NCBI GenBank assembly: GCA_030248195.1
Contig: JASAND010007853.1
Coordinates: forward strand, 1 to 64,000
Reading direction: 5' to 3'
DNA length: 64,000 nt
DNA from: Trissonchulus latispiculum
Taxonomy: Eukaryota; Nematoda; Enoplea; Enoplida; Ironidae
In this document: positions 34,569-46,731 of the stretch, in pieces
How the letters are laid out: every line of letters starts with the position of its first letter
How positions within the stretch are numbered: position 1 is the first letter of the stretch
The notes under the pieces: model-generated
The model's database searches: none
Told to the model about the DNA's origin: nothing
Seen by the model: only the letters and a program-made list of their open reading frames with translations
Made by a program: the position numbers and the translations under genes

Positions 34569-35654
34569 GCTCGCATCAGCCTCTCCTCCCCCGTTAGGGT
34601 TTACAGGAGAAGCGTCAGCGTTGTTTAAATAAAAAGAACATAAGTGACCTTAGGTAGTTACGTACGTAGATTATTAATATGTAATTTTTATTAGCTAGAA
34701 AAATACGCTCTTTGTATGCACAACTTTTGCGCGACAATTGCCCTCCTGTTCCTTACGGTAGGAGCTTCCAGCGTTAGTGAGGGAGAGCAATTGTCGCTGG
34801 GATTAACAAAGCGGCCTCCCTTGTTCCTGGCCGAAAATCATGACTAAAAGGAAGAGAAAGGGGCCAGTGAATAAGTGAGCGCCTGAAAAATACAAAATAC
34901 AAATTTTATAAAAGTTTACAGTGACAGTAACACTTAAGATTCATTTTTTCATATTGGGCCCTGAGAGGCCATCATTCTGCATTGTTTCATTTTTCTTTTC
35001 ATGAAAATTTATATTTTTATCAGAAACTTTCCCCTTTGGTTACCTTTACGTGTTAACCAAAAAGTCTGGAAAGTTTCTGGAGATTCAGCTCTGGAAATTT
35101 CGCACACAAAGGGGTCATAATTCTAGACCCCCCATAAATCTCTATTCCGGTGGGCCAGGCGTGCAAACAGCCCACGTCGGGTCTGCACCCACAAAGGGGA
35201 TTTCCAGAAGAGTCTGGAAATCCCGTCCACCTCAAAGAAACCGCCAACAGGCGTGAGGTAGACTGACTGGAAATTCAAAATTTCCAGTCAGTCTTTGCTT
35301 CAGCTCCGGCCGAGAGCGGACGTGTATCCCCCCTTCTAGTGCGTCTCCTGGTGTGCTAGCGTTTTGGCCGGAGAACCCCCAACGCACTTTTCACCCCCCA
35401 TAGGACCACGAGTTAGGACCTCCTCTGGCCCACACAGGTCAGAGGAGATGACGTGAGTGAACACGAAGCAAAGACACACAAGATCTAGGGCCACATGAGC
35501 GTACTATGCTCGGCCAGACACACTAGAAAACACACAGTTTTTAAGGTTTTAGAAGGCCCTTTTTTGGCCTATTTTTTACTATGGGTTTTCGGCCTTCGGG
35601 CCTTTAATTTTTTAATCAAACTATAGCCCTTTTTGGCTCATCATTAACTCAAAA

Positions 35655-35790
35655 TTAGCGAGCCCTCGTGGCCAGTATTTTTGTTCTGTTTTTATCCAGC
35701 GAGCCCTTGTGGCCAGTTTTTCATCCTTGTTCAGCGAGCCCTCGTGGCCAGTTTTTACATTTTTCACTCAGCGAGCCCTCGTGGCCAGAC
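35655..35790 (+). repeat. Short dispersed tandem repeat, four units
   Basis: The 20-bp motif CAGCGAGCCCTCGTGGCCAG (one variant with CTTGTGG) recurs four times, separated by 20-35 bp of T-rich spacer. Confidence 0.85.
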
Positions 35791-37292
35791 ATTTTTACTT
35801 TTCACATTTTTTGGGGTTTTAGTAATGAAGGGATTTTGAGTGGGGACCCACCCTTGAGTTGAGATAGGAGGTCCCTTGGTTACGACCTCATGTTCTGAAC
35901 TGAGTTAAGTCTAGGAAATAATTCTCCCCACAGCCGGCAATTAGGAATTGCCGGCCATATTCGTACAACTAGGCACTACTGAAGTTAAAGAATATTGTTT
36001 GTAATCGTGTTATGCCATTTGTGTAGGTCGGCTACCTAAAAGTAATAGGACTTAAAACTCAGAAGTTGCTTTAATCGTTAACTATTTAGCCTTTTCGAGG
36101 GGAGTGGCCGGCTTCCCCTATGTTAATTTAATCAAGCTGTCCTTAGCGGAACTGACTGTTGTTGTTTAGTAATAATTGCCGAGCAATTATTACTCGTTAG
36201 CTTTCCAACAAAATCCTCAAAGTCTCAAAGCTTATAGTATCGGTCAAAGTTACAAATTTACAAAATCTGGGCTCCAGACGGAGACCCGTTAATTCCCAAA
36301 GCTACAACAAAATGTGCATACAAAGAATAGGTAGAATAGGTAGATTTAGGTAGGAAAGAGTTAGGATTTGTATTGTAATGTGTAGCCGTTTGTGTTAATG
36401 TTGGTGTGATTGTGCTCGTAATTGTGTGAATGTGAACCCCAAATTTACGTACCGGGCTTCTTGGGTAAATTCCTTATGGATTATGTATGAGGTTCCAAGC
36501 CTAGCCCCTTTTAAGTGTGAGTTCTGAACCAAAATTGCGTGACTGTGAGTGTGATTGAGGGCAGACCATGTAAATTCCCTTTGTTTGATAAGGGTCTTGG
36601 AAATGCCAGAATGGACGTGTTATTACTCCGATATTAGGCGGGAACTGGGCCAAATTGAGTAGCGATTTGGCCCTTAATTATAAATAATCAGGGATTTGTT
36701 TCGGCTAAAGCTTAGACGCGTGTTTGACGTAAAATTGCCCGTTTCTGAGTAAATGCAATGTAAAGTTTTGTCTGTTTATTGTTCTGTTGACGGTTAGGGC
36801 AGATTCTGCAGTCTAGGGTCACGGGGACCCCCTATTAGGTCTGCAGGTTTGTCAGATTTCCGGTCATCCGTGTAGGTCGCCCTGCTATTAGGGGACGGAT
36901 GAGCCGCAACCATGAAATCCAATACTAACCAGATTAGACAGGTAGATAATGTATAAAATAGGTAGAAATTTGTCACTAGTAAGAGTCTCACAACAAATGT
37001 CCGATTAGCGGACCGGTAGTTTAGTTAGTTCTAGGTACAGCCTTATAACAAATGTCCGATTAGCGGACTGGCAGTTTAAATTAATAGTTCTAGGTAAGAA
37101 AATATATAGTTGCAGTCCTGTTATATTAATTAGCTGGCATTCTTAATAATTGGGGAAATAGTTAAGTCTAGTTAGGATAGGGATATCAATAGTCTTGGCC
37201 TAAAACTCATCATGGGCTCACGGTCGTTACCGTAACACTCAACTTCCCATGTCAAAGGCCAAAAAACAGGCTAAACTAAAAGAAAAGAAGTA

Positions 37293-37365
37293 GACCCGTA
37301 CTGAGGTTCGAACTCAGGTTCTCTGGATTAATAGGTCCAGTGCTCTTCCATTGAGCTAACGGGTT
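37293..37365 (-). tRNA. tRNA-like sequence with 8-nt anticodon loop (probable pseudogene)
   Basis: On the minus strand: acceptor AACCCGT pairing with ACGGGT, D arm GCTCAATGGAAGAGC, anticodon stem CTGGA/TCCAG, and a perfect T arm CTGAG-TTCGAAC-CTCAG. Two features are abnormal. The anticodon loop is 8 nt (CCTATTAA), and one unpaired T lies between the T stem and the acceptor. Placing U33 at the T suggests anticodon ATT (Asn), but this is uncertain. It is best treated as a tRNA pseudogene or tRNA-derived repeat head. Confidence 0.5.
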
Positions 37366-40124
37366 ACAATTAGAACGAGTTCAAGCTAGCCTATATAAGA
37401 AAGCAATGTTGCAAATTAGCACGTGTGCAGTCCAATGAGTACATTATATGTGTTAATTATGCATATGTAGAAACAAACTTTAATGATGTTTTTCTCACTA
37501 ATTACTTAATATTTTTTGGTGCTGTAAGCACAAAAATGCTCAGTTTTTCAAGCTCTACAAGAATATATAACTTTTACTTAAATCCGTGTTCATCGAAATT
37601 TTGCTAATTTATATGCCAGTTTTGCACGAGTGCAATTATGTGCTCGTGTGAAAGGGTGGTAGTACGCGCGACTGTCACTCGGCTGGCTGCTGGGGTTGCC
37701 AGCACCGGATCGAATAGCGGTTCGGCACGTCCCCTGTTAGGGCATAGGATAAGGGGCAGGTAGATTTAGAAGTAGACGTAGTTCGGTAGGTCGGTAAGTA
37801 GGGACTGCGTAAAATGGATGCTGAGACAGTGAGTGAGTGAGTTTTTGCATTTTTGGTAAGAAAACAGTTAATACTAATTATGTGCAAAAACTCACCCACA
37901 AAGCAGCCTATTTAATTATGTTATCAATATAGGTAGGAAAACTGATTAGCCATAGAACGTTTAATCAAATAAACGGCAGTATTAATTCTTGAGTTAGCAT
38001 TACGTAGGTTTTAGTAGTTAATATACATAGGTAAGTAGGCAGTAGCTAGGTTAATTGTAGTAAACGATAAATATCTGACCATCTTCCAACGTTAGAAATT
38101 TATGTAAAAACATCAAGTTTTGTGTACGTTCAGGATTAGCAGCGGGCCACGGGAAACAAGCCTGTTTCCCGTGGCGAATCAACAAAATTGGGCCAGAACT
38201 AGGCCAGAAACGCAAGTTTTGTTCGGTCATTTAATCTGTTCAAGTGAACCTGTGAGTTTCGGTCAGGATCTGTTTGTATTAACCTAAGACGGGCCGGACG
38301 GTCCGGTTTGTGCAAGAAAAAGACGGAAACTAGCAAGATTTTCAAGTAATGTACGAATAGCGAGGTTTACACGTTTCCAAGAGTTGTTTCGTCTAATTGC
38401 AAGTCATTAAGACCTGATTTGGGTCCAGATGTGAGAACATTACAAATAGTTTTGTCTACGGGAAGAACTACTTCAAGTTTAATCAAAATCACCAAGTAGT
38501 AATCTAAAATGGCCACGGAAGGTTTGTTCTGCAACAAGAAATTACTACGAACAGTTAACGTTGTCAAAAAGGCAATAGCCAGTGGTTTTGTGTCATTTCG
38601 TCAATTCACAAGTTCAAATAGGGCCCAAAATGCACATTTTGGGCCAGGAAAGCGAAAGAACGAGTAATGGTTGCTGGGTTCGATTCCCGCACCGTGACCT
38701 TGTATTAATGGGTTTTAACCCATTTGATTCAGGTGCGCGGATCGTCTCCAGTTCAGAATCGAAGTGGTGAACTAGTCGGCTTGGATCAGTCAGTGGAAGT
38801 GCTTAATCGGAGAACTTTGGTCGTATCAGTAATTGCAGTACATTAGTTGGTTGGATCCGGAAGTGATCCCAGATTTGGAATTATCAGTCAACTTTGGAGC
38901 CTAATCACTGTAGGTGTTTTGTGGACTTAGAACATTAGCTAAGGTCAAGACCAGAGACGATACCGCCGGCGCCTGACATCAACTAGGGTGAACTGACAGC
39001 GAACCTTTACGAATCTCAAACTCGTACCTTAACATTCTCTATTCAAAATGCAATATTCAGTTCTGATCGTCTTCGCCATTTCCGGGGCCCAGTCCCCTCT
39101 GTCTCTGGCTTGAGCTTAGATAGCAGCCGGAAGTCATCGTAACTAGATAGCGAGAAGAAATCAGAGAAGACCCCCCAGTCCTTGAACTTTGTGTAACTGT
39201 GTTAATTTTCCGTTAATTAGCGATAAGTAAGGAAGGACTACCAAACCCCCAACTGTTTCGCGTTCCTCAAATTCTATCCCACATAGCATCCCTGAACTGA
39301 GTGTCGGAGCGAAAGCAGTGTCCGACTTTCAGGGGCTCACCCAAAGACCGTCCCTAGGGGCCTTTTCGCGAATGGGTTAAACGAGTTAAATTTAACTCGA
39401 TCCTTTTCGCAAATGGGTTAAACGAGTTAAAATTAACTCGCCGAGTTAAGCAGAGTTAAAATTTTTAACTCTACGCTCATTCGCGAAAAGAGTTAAAAAT
39501 TAACTCTTTTAACTCTACTCTTTTCGTGAATGACACGTAGAGTTAAAAACCTGCAGAGTTAAATTTAACTCTACCCTTTTCATGAATGGGTTAAATTTAA
39601 GTCTTTTAACTCGCTCACGACATTTTACATTGAATTTTAACCCGCGTCTCAGCACGCGGGTTAAACGAGTTAAAATCGTCCATGCTTTACATTGTTATTG
39701 CCACATTATGCGCGCGTAATAAAGCTTTAGAAATGACAAGATAGTCCAGCCAATGAAAGTGCAACACAATTTCATTGGATGGTTCAAAATGCTTCAAAAT
39801 TACTTAAACATTTGCCAACATTCTGCTGAATTATTTACGCTAAAGTAACGAAATAGGCTACTTAGTAAAATAACAATAGATTGAACAAGATATTTTAAAA
39901 ATGCTGTATTTTTAGAAATAATAGTTAAATAAAATTAATTAAGTTAAAATAATTAATTATAATTATAAATAGGCTCTAAATTATTTTTTGTATGTTAATT
40001 AACAAGTAACAAAAATGCTCCGCACAAAAGGGGATAATATGTGTGTTGGGCCTATGTCTGTCGTTTAAATTCCGGTTGAGAAAGCAAGTATATAAATCCG
40101 ACACAGCAAGTTTGGGTGGGTGGT

Positions 40125-41240
40125 TCTATGGCGAAAGTTGCTCAGTTCGATGCAGGACTTCATTTGACTCGAAATTTGACCACTTTTGAAAATTTTAATT
40201 TTTGACCCAAAATCGCCTAAGTCCCCACCCCACCACAGCCCTCGACAGCCACTTTAGGTACGCACTTCTATGACAAAAGTTGTTCAGTTCAATGCGGGCT
40301 TTCATTTGGTACCAAATTTGATCACTTTTAAAAATTTTAATTTTGACCCAAAATCGCCTAAGTCCCCACCCCACCCCACCACAGCCCTCTACAGCCACTT
40401 TAGGTGCGCACTTCTATGACAAAAGTTGCTCAGTTCGATGCGGGCTTTCATTTGGTACCAAATTTGACCACTTTTGAAAATTTTAATTTTTGACCCAAAA
40501 TCGCCTAAGTCCCCACCCCACCACAGCCCTCTACAGCCACTTTAGGTGCGCACTTCTATGACAAAAGTTGCTCAGTTCGATGCGGGCTTTCATTTGGTAC
40601 CAAATTTGACCACTTTTGAAAATTTTAATTTTTGACCCAAAATCGCCTAAGTCCCCACCCCCACCCTACCACAGCACTCTACAGCCACTTTGAGCATGCA
40701 ATTCTATGACAAAAGTTGTTCAGCTCACTTAGGGCTTTCATTTGGTACAAAATTTGACCACTTTTGAAAAATTTTATTTTTGACCACTTGACCCCCTACC
40801 CGATTTACCCTTCAAACGGTAAAGTGGAGCCAGTCCAGCAAAATGGGTGGGTCGGACGGCAAAACGGACTCCGGGGATGAGCTGGGCGCACCAGAAAACC
40901 TCTATGGACAAAGTTTTGAGAGGCCATGCACAGTCCTATATGGTGTTCTTGTAAGTCGGTACCGACTTGACCCTCCCGACAGCAAAGTGGAACCAGCCCA
41001 GCAAAATGGGTGGGTCGGACGGCAAAACGGACACCGGAAATGAGCTGGGCGCACCAGAAAACCCCTATGGACAATGTTTTGAGAGGTCAGGTAGAGCCTA
41101 CTATGGACCTCCAGGAAGCGGTTTCCGACTTGACCCTCCCGACAGCAAAGTGGAACCAGCCCAGCAATATGGGTGGGTCCGACGGCAAAACTGCTTACGG
41201 GAATCAATTCGCCGTGCCAGAAAACCTTTGTATGAAAGAA
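40125..41240. repeat. 145-bp and 162-bp tandem arrays of copy 3
   Basis: The same two unit types in the same order as 20885-22340, with about five and three copies respectively. The unit boundaries (CCACCACAGC and ACCCTCCCGACAGC) are conserved. Confidence 0.88.
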
Positions 41241-41846
41241 TTGAGCTTTCTAAGTTGAATACAGCGAGAAATTTCGATTTTTCATTTTTCGAATTTTCAC
41301 CATTTTTGACCGGCCACTGTGGTCGCATGGGAAGTGATAGAGAAACGAGAGTTAGCTATTTAGTTAGTTCAATATATGTAGTTTCTGAATATAAAAAGAA
41401 ATCGGCTCCAGCTCTTAACGTTCGAGCTGCGCAGCGACCACAAAAATGGTCACTTTTCGCTCTGAGCCGACTTTGCGGCGCCGCTGCGGCGCTGTGGCGC
41501 ACCTGCGGCGCAAAAAAAGTAGCGATTCTTAAATGGTGCATGGGGTACTACCAGACCCTATACCCCTTTAGGTCCGGCCTCCGCTGCAGATTACGTGAAA
41601 GAGGCGGAAAGTCAGGACAATACGACCATTAAATAGGAGAAACCGGAAAAAAAAACATCGCCGCCATAACCGGTCCGGGGTGCAACTTTTTAACGGAAAG
41701 TGATACGGGGCTGAAACTTCGCACACATACTAAACTCGATGTGCTCTACCATTTGCGCATGAAATCTATGCAGGATCTGCGCAGGATTTTGCGCAGCCTC
41801 TGCGCAGCTTATTTTACGGTGTCTCCAGGGACTTTTGACACATATT

Positions 41847-41872
41847 ATAGGGGTCGCTGCCGCGACCCCTAT
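41847..41872. other. Terminal hairpin of copy 3
   Basis: ATAGGGGTCGC/GCGACCCCTAT with loop TGCC, identical in stem to 22955-22980. The preceding TTTTGACACATATT matches copy 1. Confidence 0.85.
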
Positions 41873-43299
41873 GACACCACCTATAAATGCAAATTTGAAG
41901 TATGTATGAGAGCTGACAACATGAAAAGCCAAATCAACGGGACACTTGTGAGCCTCCAAATGAAAGGTATAAAAACTAAGGAGAAAAATCGAGTAACTGG
42001 CTAAAGGATGTAATATGTCACCAATAAAGTGAGAATCAATCAAGAAACAACCAAACAGTTTCATTTTCAAACCAGAAAGCTCAATTTTTTCTCAAAAAGT
42101 GGATTAATTAAAGCGGCAATTTTGCCATGAAAACTACTGTAAACTTTAAAAAATTTGTATTTGTAGACTTTTTGAAAGGACATCTAGATAAATGTTACGC
42201 GAAGCAACTGGTTATGCTCGTAAGAAATGCAGTACAGGATCAATTGTTATCCGAACTGTGATTCTAAGGGCAACCATTTCAATTCAAATTTGAAATCCAC
42301 TGAATTAATAAACAAACATTTTTCTATTTAATTTTGCTGCACCTATCTGTTTTAGTATCAGTTGAAATTTCCCAAAATTGTTCAACTTTTTAGGAAAAGC
42401 AAGAGAATCCGATTTTGCTGAAAATATGCACAGAGGTTTTTTGAGCCCTGTTGTGGTCTCAGCAAACGAACACCTGTTTTTCGGCTCAACTATTCATTAG
42501 CACTTTATTGTAGGCTAAATTGCAAGCTGGCCAAAGAATCAAAGAAAACCTAGACCGAAACACTGTCTTTAGATTACTTTTCAGCGAACTCTGAAAATAT
42601 ACAACTTTTCATGAAAATCGTAAAAAAACTTTGGTTGGCTCCCCTTAAATTGCAGTTTTACCCATGTGGCTAACCCCGTTAAAGCTTAAACTATAAAACT
42701 TTGCTGCAGATTGGTCAATAATTCGTTGAAATGGATCCATGCTAAATTTCAGCAAAATCGGTTAGAAAATGCAAGTTACACAGGGATTCGCCCGGATCAC
42801 CCGAGTACAGGATGACGCTAGATTGAAGGTGTAATAAATGTCTGTTAATGAAATGAAATTAGTAAATATCTTCTTTTGCTGTTTTATTTTATTTAAAATT
42901 TTCCAAACGTAAAGAAGTTTTTTTTTAAAATCTCAAATGGTGAAAAGTTGGCCATTACGTAAGCAAAAATTATATTATTATTTTAACTCTTTTCACATAC
43001 ACATGCAGAGAGTTAACTTTAACTCTACCAGTTTTAACTCTTTTAACTCTTTTCGCGAATGCAGAGAGTTAATTTTAACTCTACCAGTTTTAACTCTTTT
43101 AACTCTTTTCGCGAATGCACAGAGTTAATTTTAACTCTGCCAGTTTTAACTCTTTTAACTCTTTGATTTTTAACCCTGCAGAGTTAAAAGAGTTAAAAAC
43201 GGATAGAGTTAAATTTAAACCTGCACATTCATGAAAAGGGTTAAAAGTTAATTTTAACTCTACTCTACTCTACTCTACCCATTCGCGAAAAGGCCCTAG

Positions 43300-44286
43300 G
43301 CTAATAATTAGTAACTTAGTTTAGTGTGATATTAGTTTTAACCGTCCTATTGTAAGGGGACGTATAAAGAGTAACAAAGCACGAGCATATAGGGTAACAC
43401 ACAGCATATAGAGAGATCGAGTTAGAAAGAGTTAGTAGAGTGAACGGGTGTAAAAGGCGTTAGGAGTATCGACCTTGTCCCAATAACTTAACCAAAGTTT
43501 GTAATATTATTCCAAATCGGAATAATATTAATAATAACCTAGGAAGGGAAAGTATCTGGCAACTCTGGTACAGTAATCGTGTACGGTATCTAATTACATT
43601 GTAACCTACTCGTTAGTATTGTAGTAATTGTTAATTTGAACGCACAGAATTGTACGAATCGTAATTCTAGTATTTTCATTAAATTATCAGTGTGTTAGTT
43701 ACCGAGTCTTATTACAAGCAACAAAGGCGCGTTCGCCTTCAACTACGGTGCGTTTACCGTACAAGCTTAGTGCAAGCAAACACAGGCGAGTTAGCCTTCA
43801 CACACGGTGCGTTTACCGTGCACTACTAGCCACAAGAAAGAACCGAAGATCCAGTGAGGAAGAACTCAACCAAATCCAGTGCTCATCAAGAAAGCAAGTG
43901 CTGACCCCGCTTGCTGTTCATTTGGAAATCATCATCAAGGAAGCAAGTGCTGACCCCTCTTGCTGTCCGATTGGAAATCAACTCAGGAGCCTCAAACGAA
44001 CTCACCGACAAAGATCCCTAATAAGGTTGGCCGCAGAGAATCTCTGATTTTGGAACACCACCTTTCAGAGATCTGGTGCTTAAGTCTGTTTCATTGCGAA
44101 CAGACGTGCTGACCTTCCGTGTAAAGAAGAGGTGTTTAGAGTGTTTAAAGTTTGGAACAGATCAGAGTTTTGATCTTGCTCACTTCATTACATATTACAG
44201 TCCTGTAATTTTGCACATTGTGTTGAAAGACCGTAGAGAAACTGCATGTGTGAAGAAAACAAAATGCTATGTTTCAAATTGATTTA
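43300..44286. other. No gene recognised; two short tandem repeats
   Basis: 43735-43835 has two 57-bp units with GGTGCGTTTACCGT. 43885-43985 has two 51-bp units with AAGCAAGTGCTGACCCC. Two plus-strand open frames (43748-44047 and 44076-44282) overlap them and match nothing I recognise. Confidence 0.45.
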
Positions 44287-44516
44287 GGGTCACGTGATCC
44301 ATGTGCTAAAATGTCATTGGACAAGCCGTCAAATATTTGATGGTTTTTGCGCACTGACCAAACCAATTTGATAGTTTGACAGCAATTTGATGGCAAATTT
44401 GACGGAATTTGATGAAATTTGATGCCCGTTCAAACCACCAAATTTGGTCAAATTGCCAGTTTGGTCAAATTTGATCAAATTTATTTGACGAAAATTTGAT
44501 CGTGTGAACCGGCCTT
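44287..44516. mobile_element. Short Harbinger-like MITE rich in CAAATTTGAT
   Basis: About 230 bp. The left end GGGTCACGTGATCC and the right end, reverse complement GGCCGGTTCACACGATCAAA, are imperfect inverted repeats flanked by TTA-like sequence. The interior is dense in AAATTTGAT/GTCAAATT motifs. The superfamily is suggested by the GGCCGGTTCACACG-type end only. Confidence 0.5.
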
Positions 44517-44799
44517 TACGGCTTTGAAAGTGGTTTTTTTTCTCTGTATTCAGCATGATTTTTTCGAATTTTGTGTTAACTCGATTTTTCGAACGGCCCA
44601 TAGGAAAAATTTTTCTATACTATTTTTTGATTATCTAGGCAATGGTACTTAGCAAGTTTATGTTTTTTTTCGAATTTCGATCTGGTTCGATTTTATAGAT
44701 GGTCAAAAATGGGAAAAATACCGTTTTTGGACACCTGCAAGCTGAAAAATTTCTTTCTAAGTCCGAAAATTTGAAAATAGTCTAAAAACGGGCAAAAAC

Positions 44800-46045
44800 G
44801 GGCGTTTTTCGGCCTCGGGGTGGTACCCATATACAGTAAATCGGGGTCGCTGAACACGATAAGCATATCGCCGAAGCCGACGGATGTGACCCTCGGTCTG
44901 CATGGCGCCCGTGGTTCCTCGCCCAGGGTCAAAGTTGGGAAAAGTGCCTAAAAACGGCTATTTTTGGTCTTTTGGTGGTGCCTATATATAGTAAATCGGA
45001 GTCGCTGAACACGATGAGCATATCGCCGAAACCGACGGATGTGACCCTCATGCTGCATGGCGCCCGTGGTTCCTCGCCCAGGGTCAAAGTTGGGAAAAGT
45101 CCCCAAAAACAACTATTTTCGGCGTTTTGGTTGGGGCTGGGGGCATATATAGTAAATCGACTATGCTCGTTTCAATGGGCGTATTGTCGAAACCGACGGA
45201 AGTGACCACTGGTCACGACGGTCTAGGTGGCCTATTGACCACTGGTCAAACCCCCTAAAACAGCGTTTTTCGACGTTTTGGTTGGAGGCATATATAGTAA
45301 ATCGACTATGCTCGTTTCAATGGGTGTATTGTCGAAACCGACGGAAGTGACCACTGGTCACTACGGTCTAGGTGGCCTATTGACCACTGGTAAAACCCCC
45401 TAAAACAGCGATTTTCGGCGTTTTGGTTGGACGCACATATAGTAAATCGACTATGCTCGTTTCAATGGGCATATTGTCGAAACCGACGGAAGTGACCACT
45501 GGTCACTATGGTCTAGGTGGCCTATTCACCACTGGTCAAACCCCCTAAAACAGCCTTTTTCGGCGTTTTGGTTGGAGGCATATATAGTAAATCGACTATG
45601 CTCGTTTCAATGGGCATATTATCGAAACCGACGGAAGTGACCACTGGTCACTACGGTCTAGGTAGCCTATTGACCACTGGTCAAACCCCCTAAAACATCG
45701 TTTTTCGGCGTTTTGGTTGGAGGCATATATAGTAAATCGACTATGCTCGTTTCAATGGGCATATTTTCGGAACCGACGGAAGTGACCACTGGTCTAGGTG
45801 GCCTATTGACCACTGGTCAAACCCCCTAAAACATCGTTTTTCGGCGTTTTGGTTGGAGGCATATATAGTAAATCGACTATGCTCGTTTCAATGGGCATAT
45901 TTTCGGAACCGACGGAAGTGACCACTGGTCTAGGTGGCCTATTGACCACTGGTCAAACCCCCTAAAACATCGTTTTTCGGCGTTTTGGTTGGGGGCATAT
46001 ATAGATCGACTATGCTCGTTTCAATGGGCGAATTTTCGAAACCGA
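44800..46045. repeat. Tandem repeat, about 135-160 bp unit, nine copies
   Basis: Units carry ATATATAGTAAATCGACTAT, GAAACCGACGGAAGTGACCA and GTTTTTCGGCGTTTTGGTTG. The first three units are longer and more diverged, reading GGGGTCGCTGAACACGAT in place of ACTATGCTCGTTTCAAT. Later units are nearly identical, which indicates recent expansion from that end. Confidence 0.92.
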
Positions 46046-46731
46046 AAAAAGTTAATATGAGCCATTATGGCCAACATTTAAACATGCTGAGGACAAGATT
46101 TAAAATGTTTAATATGAGCCAACATCTAAATAAGTAGAGGACAAGATGTAAACGTCTAACATGAGCCGCTACGTTTCTCTTGGGCTCATATTGACGCAAA
46201 TAAAATGGCTAATATATTTTTATATATATACAAAGGCTTTCTTCAGATAGTCAAAAGGCATATGCAAGGATGGTATGGCTGGATGAAATCTCACTAGGTA
46301 AGTATATATCGTCTGTGAGAGTTCTAATTTTTATTGCCTTATTCTGGTTTATATTGGTTGCTTTTGTTAATAATTTATATACAGGTATATACATACGTAT
46401 AGTGAGATCTAGAAGCAACGTCGAAAAACAAACAAATGTTTTGAAGCGAAGTTGAAAAATCAGGCAATTCTGATTTTTGCTTAAAATGTATGCGCCAGTA
46501 TTAATATTCAGTCTTTTCTGGCTAGGTTTAACAATGTCTGTTTAGAGGACACGTACCACAGGCGTAACCAAAGTGAGCGTCAATATGAGCCCAAGAGAAA
46601 CGTATCGGCTCATGTTAGACGTTTACATCTATCTTGTCCTCTACTTATTTAGATGTTGGCTCATATTAAACATTTTAAATCTTGTCCTCAGCACGTTTAA
46701 ATGTTAGCCATAATAGCTCATATTAACTTTT
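46046..46731. repeat. Foldback with about 152-bp arms
   Basis: The arms 46046-46197 and 46578-46731 are reverse complements with few differences. Each has three GGACAAGAT/AATATGAGCC blocks. The centre (46198-46577) is unique and holds the short spliced-looking ORF at 46247-46455. Confidence 0.82.
46247..46455 (+). CDS. Possible captured two-exon ORF with retained-intron membrane helix
   Basis: After an acceptor-like CTTTCTTCAG (to 46246), the frame SQKAYARMVWLDEISL runs to a good donor CTAG/GTAAGTA (GT at 46298). An acceptor TTTATATACAG ends at 46384, and the frame resumes IYIRIVRSRSNVEKQTNVLK to TGA at 46455. The 87-bp intron is also open in the same frame and would add VLIFIALFWFILVAFVNNLY, a plausible membrane helix. 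Family unknown. It could be a captured host gene fragment or coincidence. Confidence 0.3.

Larger units (their letters stand above)
34569..39354. other. 4.8 kb with no gene recognised
   Basis: No convincing ORF on either strand. Visible items are: an inverted GGAAATT block (35080-35290); four spaced copies of CAGCGAGCCCTCGTGGCCAG (35655-35790); a two-copy 56-bp repeat with CAAATGTCCGATTAGCGGAC (36993-37100); a tRNA-like sequence (37293-37365); and a lone B-box-like GGGTTCGATTCCCGC near 38674. It could be a long non-autonomous retroelement or host intergenic DNA. I cannot decide. Confidence 0.4.
40002..41876 (+). mobile_element. Composite hairpin/tandem-repeat element, copy 3
   Basis: It begins ACAAGTAACAAAAATGCTCC without the inverted partner seen in copies 1 and 2. 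It then has about five 145-bp units (40125-40790), three 162-bp units (40800-41240), a body homologous to 22345-22954, and the terminal hairpin 41847-41872. This simplest copy suggests the minimal unit is a single ACAAG..CTCC end plus arrays plus hairpin. Confidence 0.6.
39358..43296. mobile_element. Harbinger-like element with perfect 20-bp ends
   Basis: The ends are perfect inverted repeats GGGCCTTTTCGCGAATGGGT, flanked by TAG on both sides (39355-39357 and 43297-43299). A 3-bp duplication and GGGCC-type ends suggest PIF/Harbinger, though the usual target is TWA. Subterminal regions (39375-39690 and 42985-43275) are full of GAGTTAAAA/TTTTAACTC repeats in both orientations. No transposase was found. 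Composite copy 3 (40002-41876) is nested inside; the remainder is about 2.1 kb. Confidence 0.7.

Noticed and set aside
44076..44282. 68-codon plus-strand ORF near the tandem repeats
   Set aside because: No recognised family or splice context; overlaps sequence without other coding signs.
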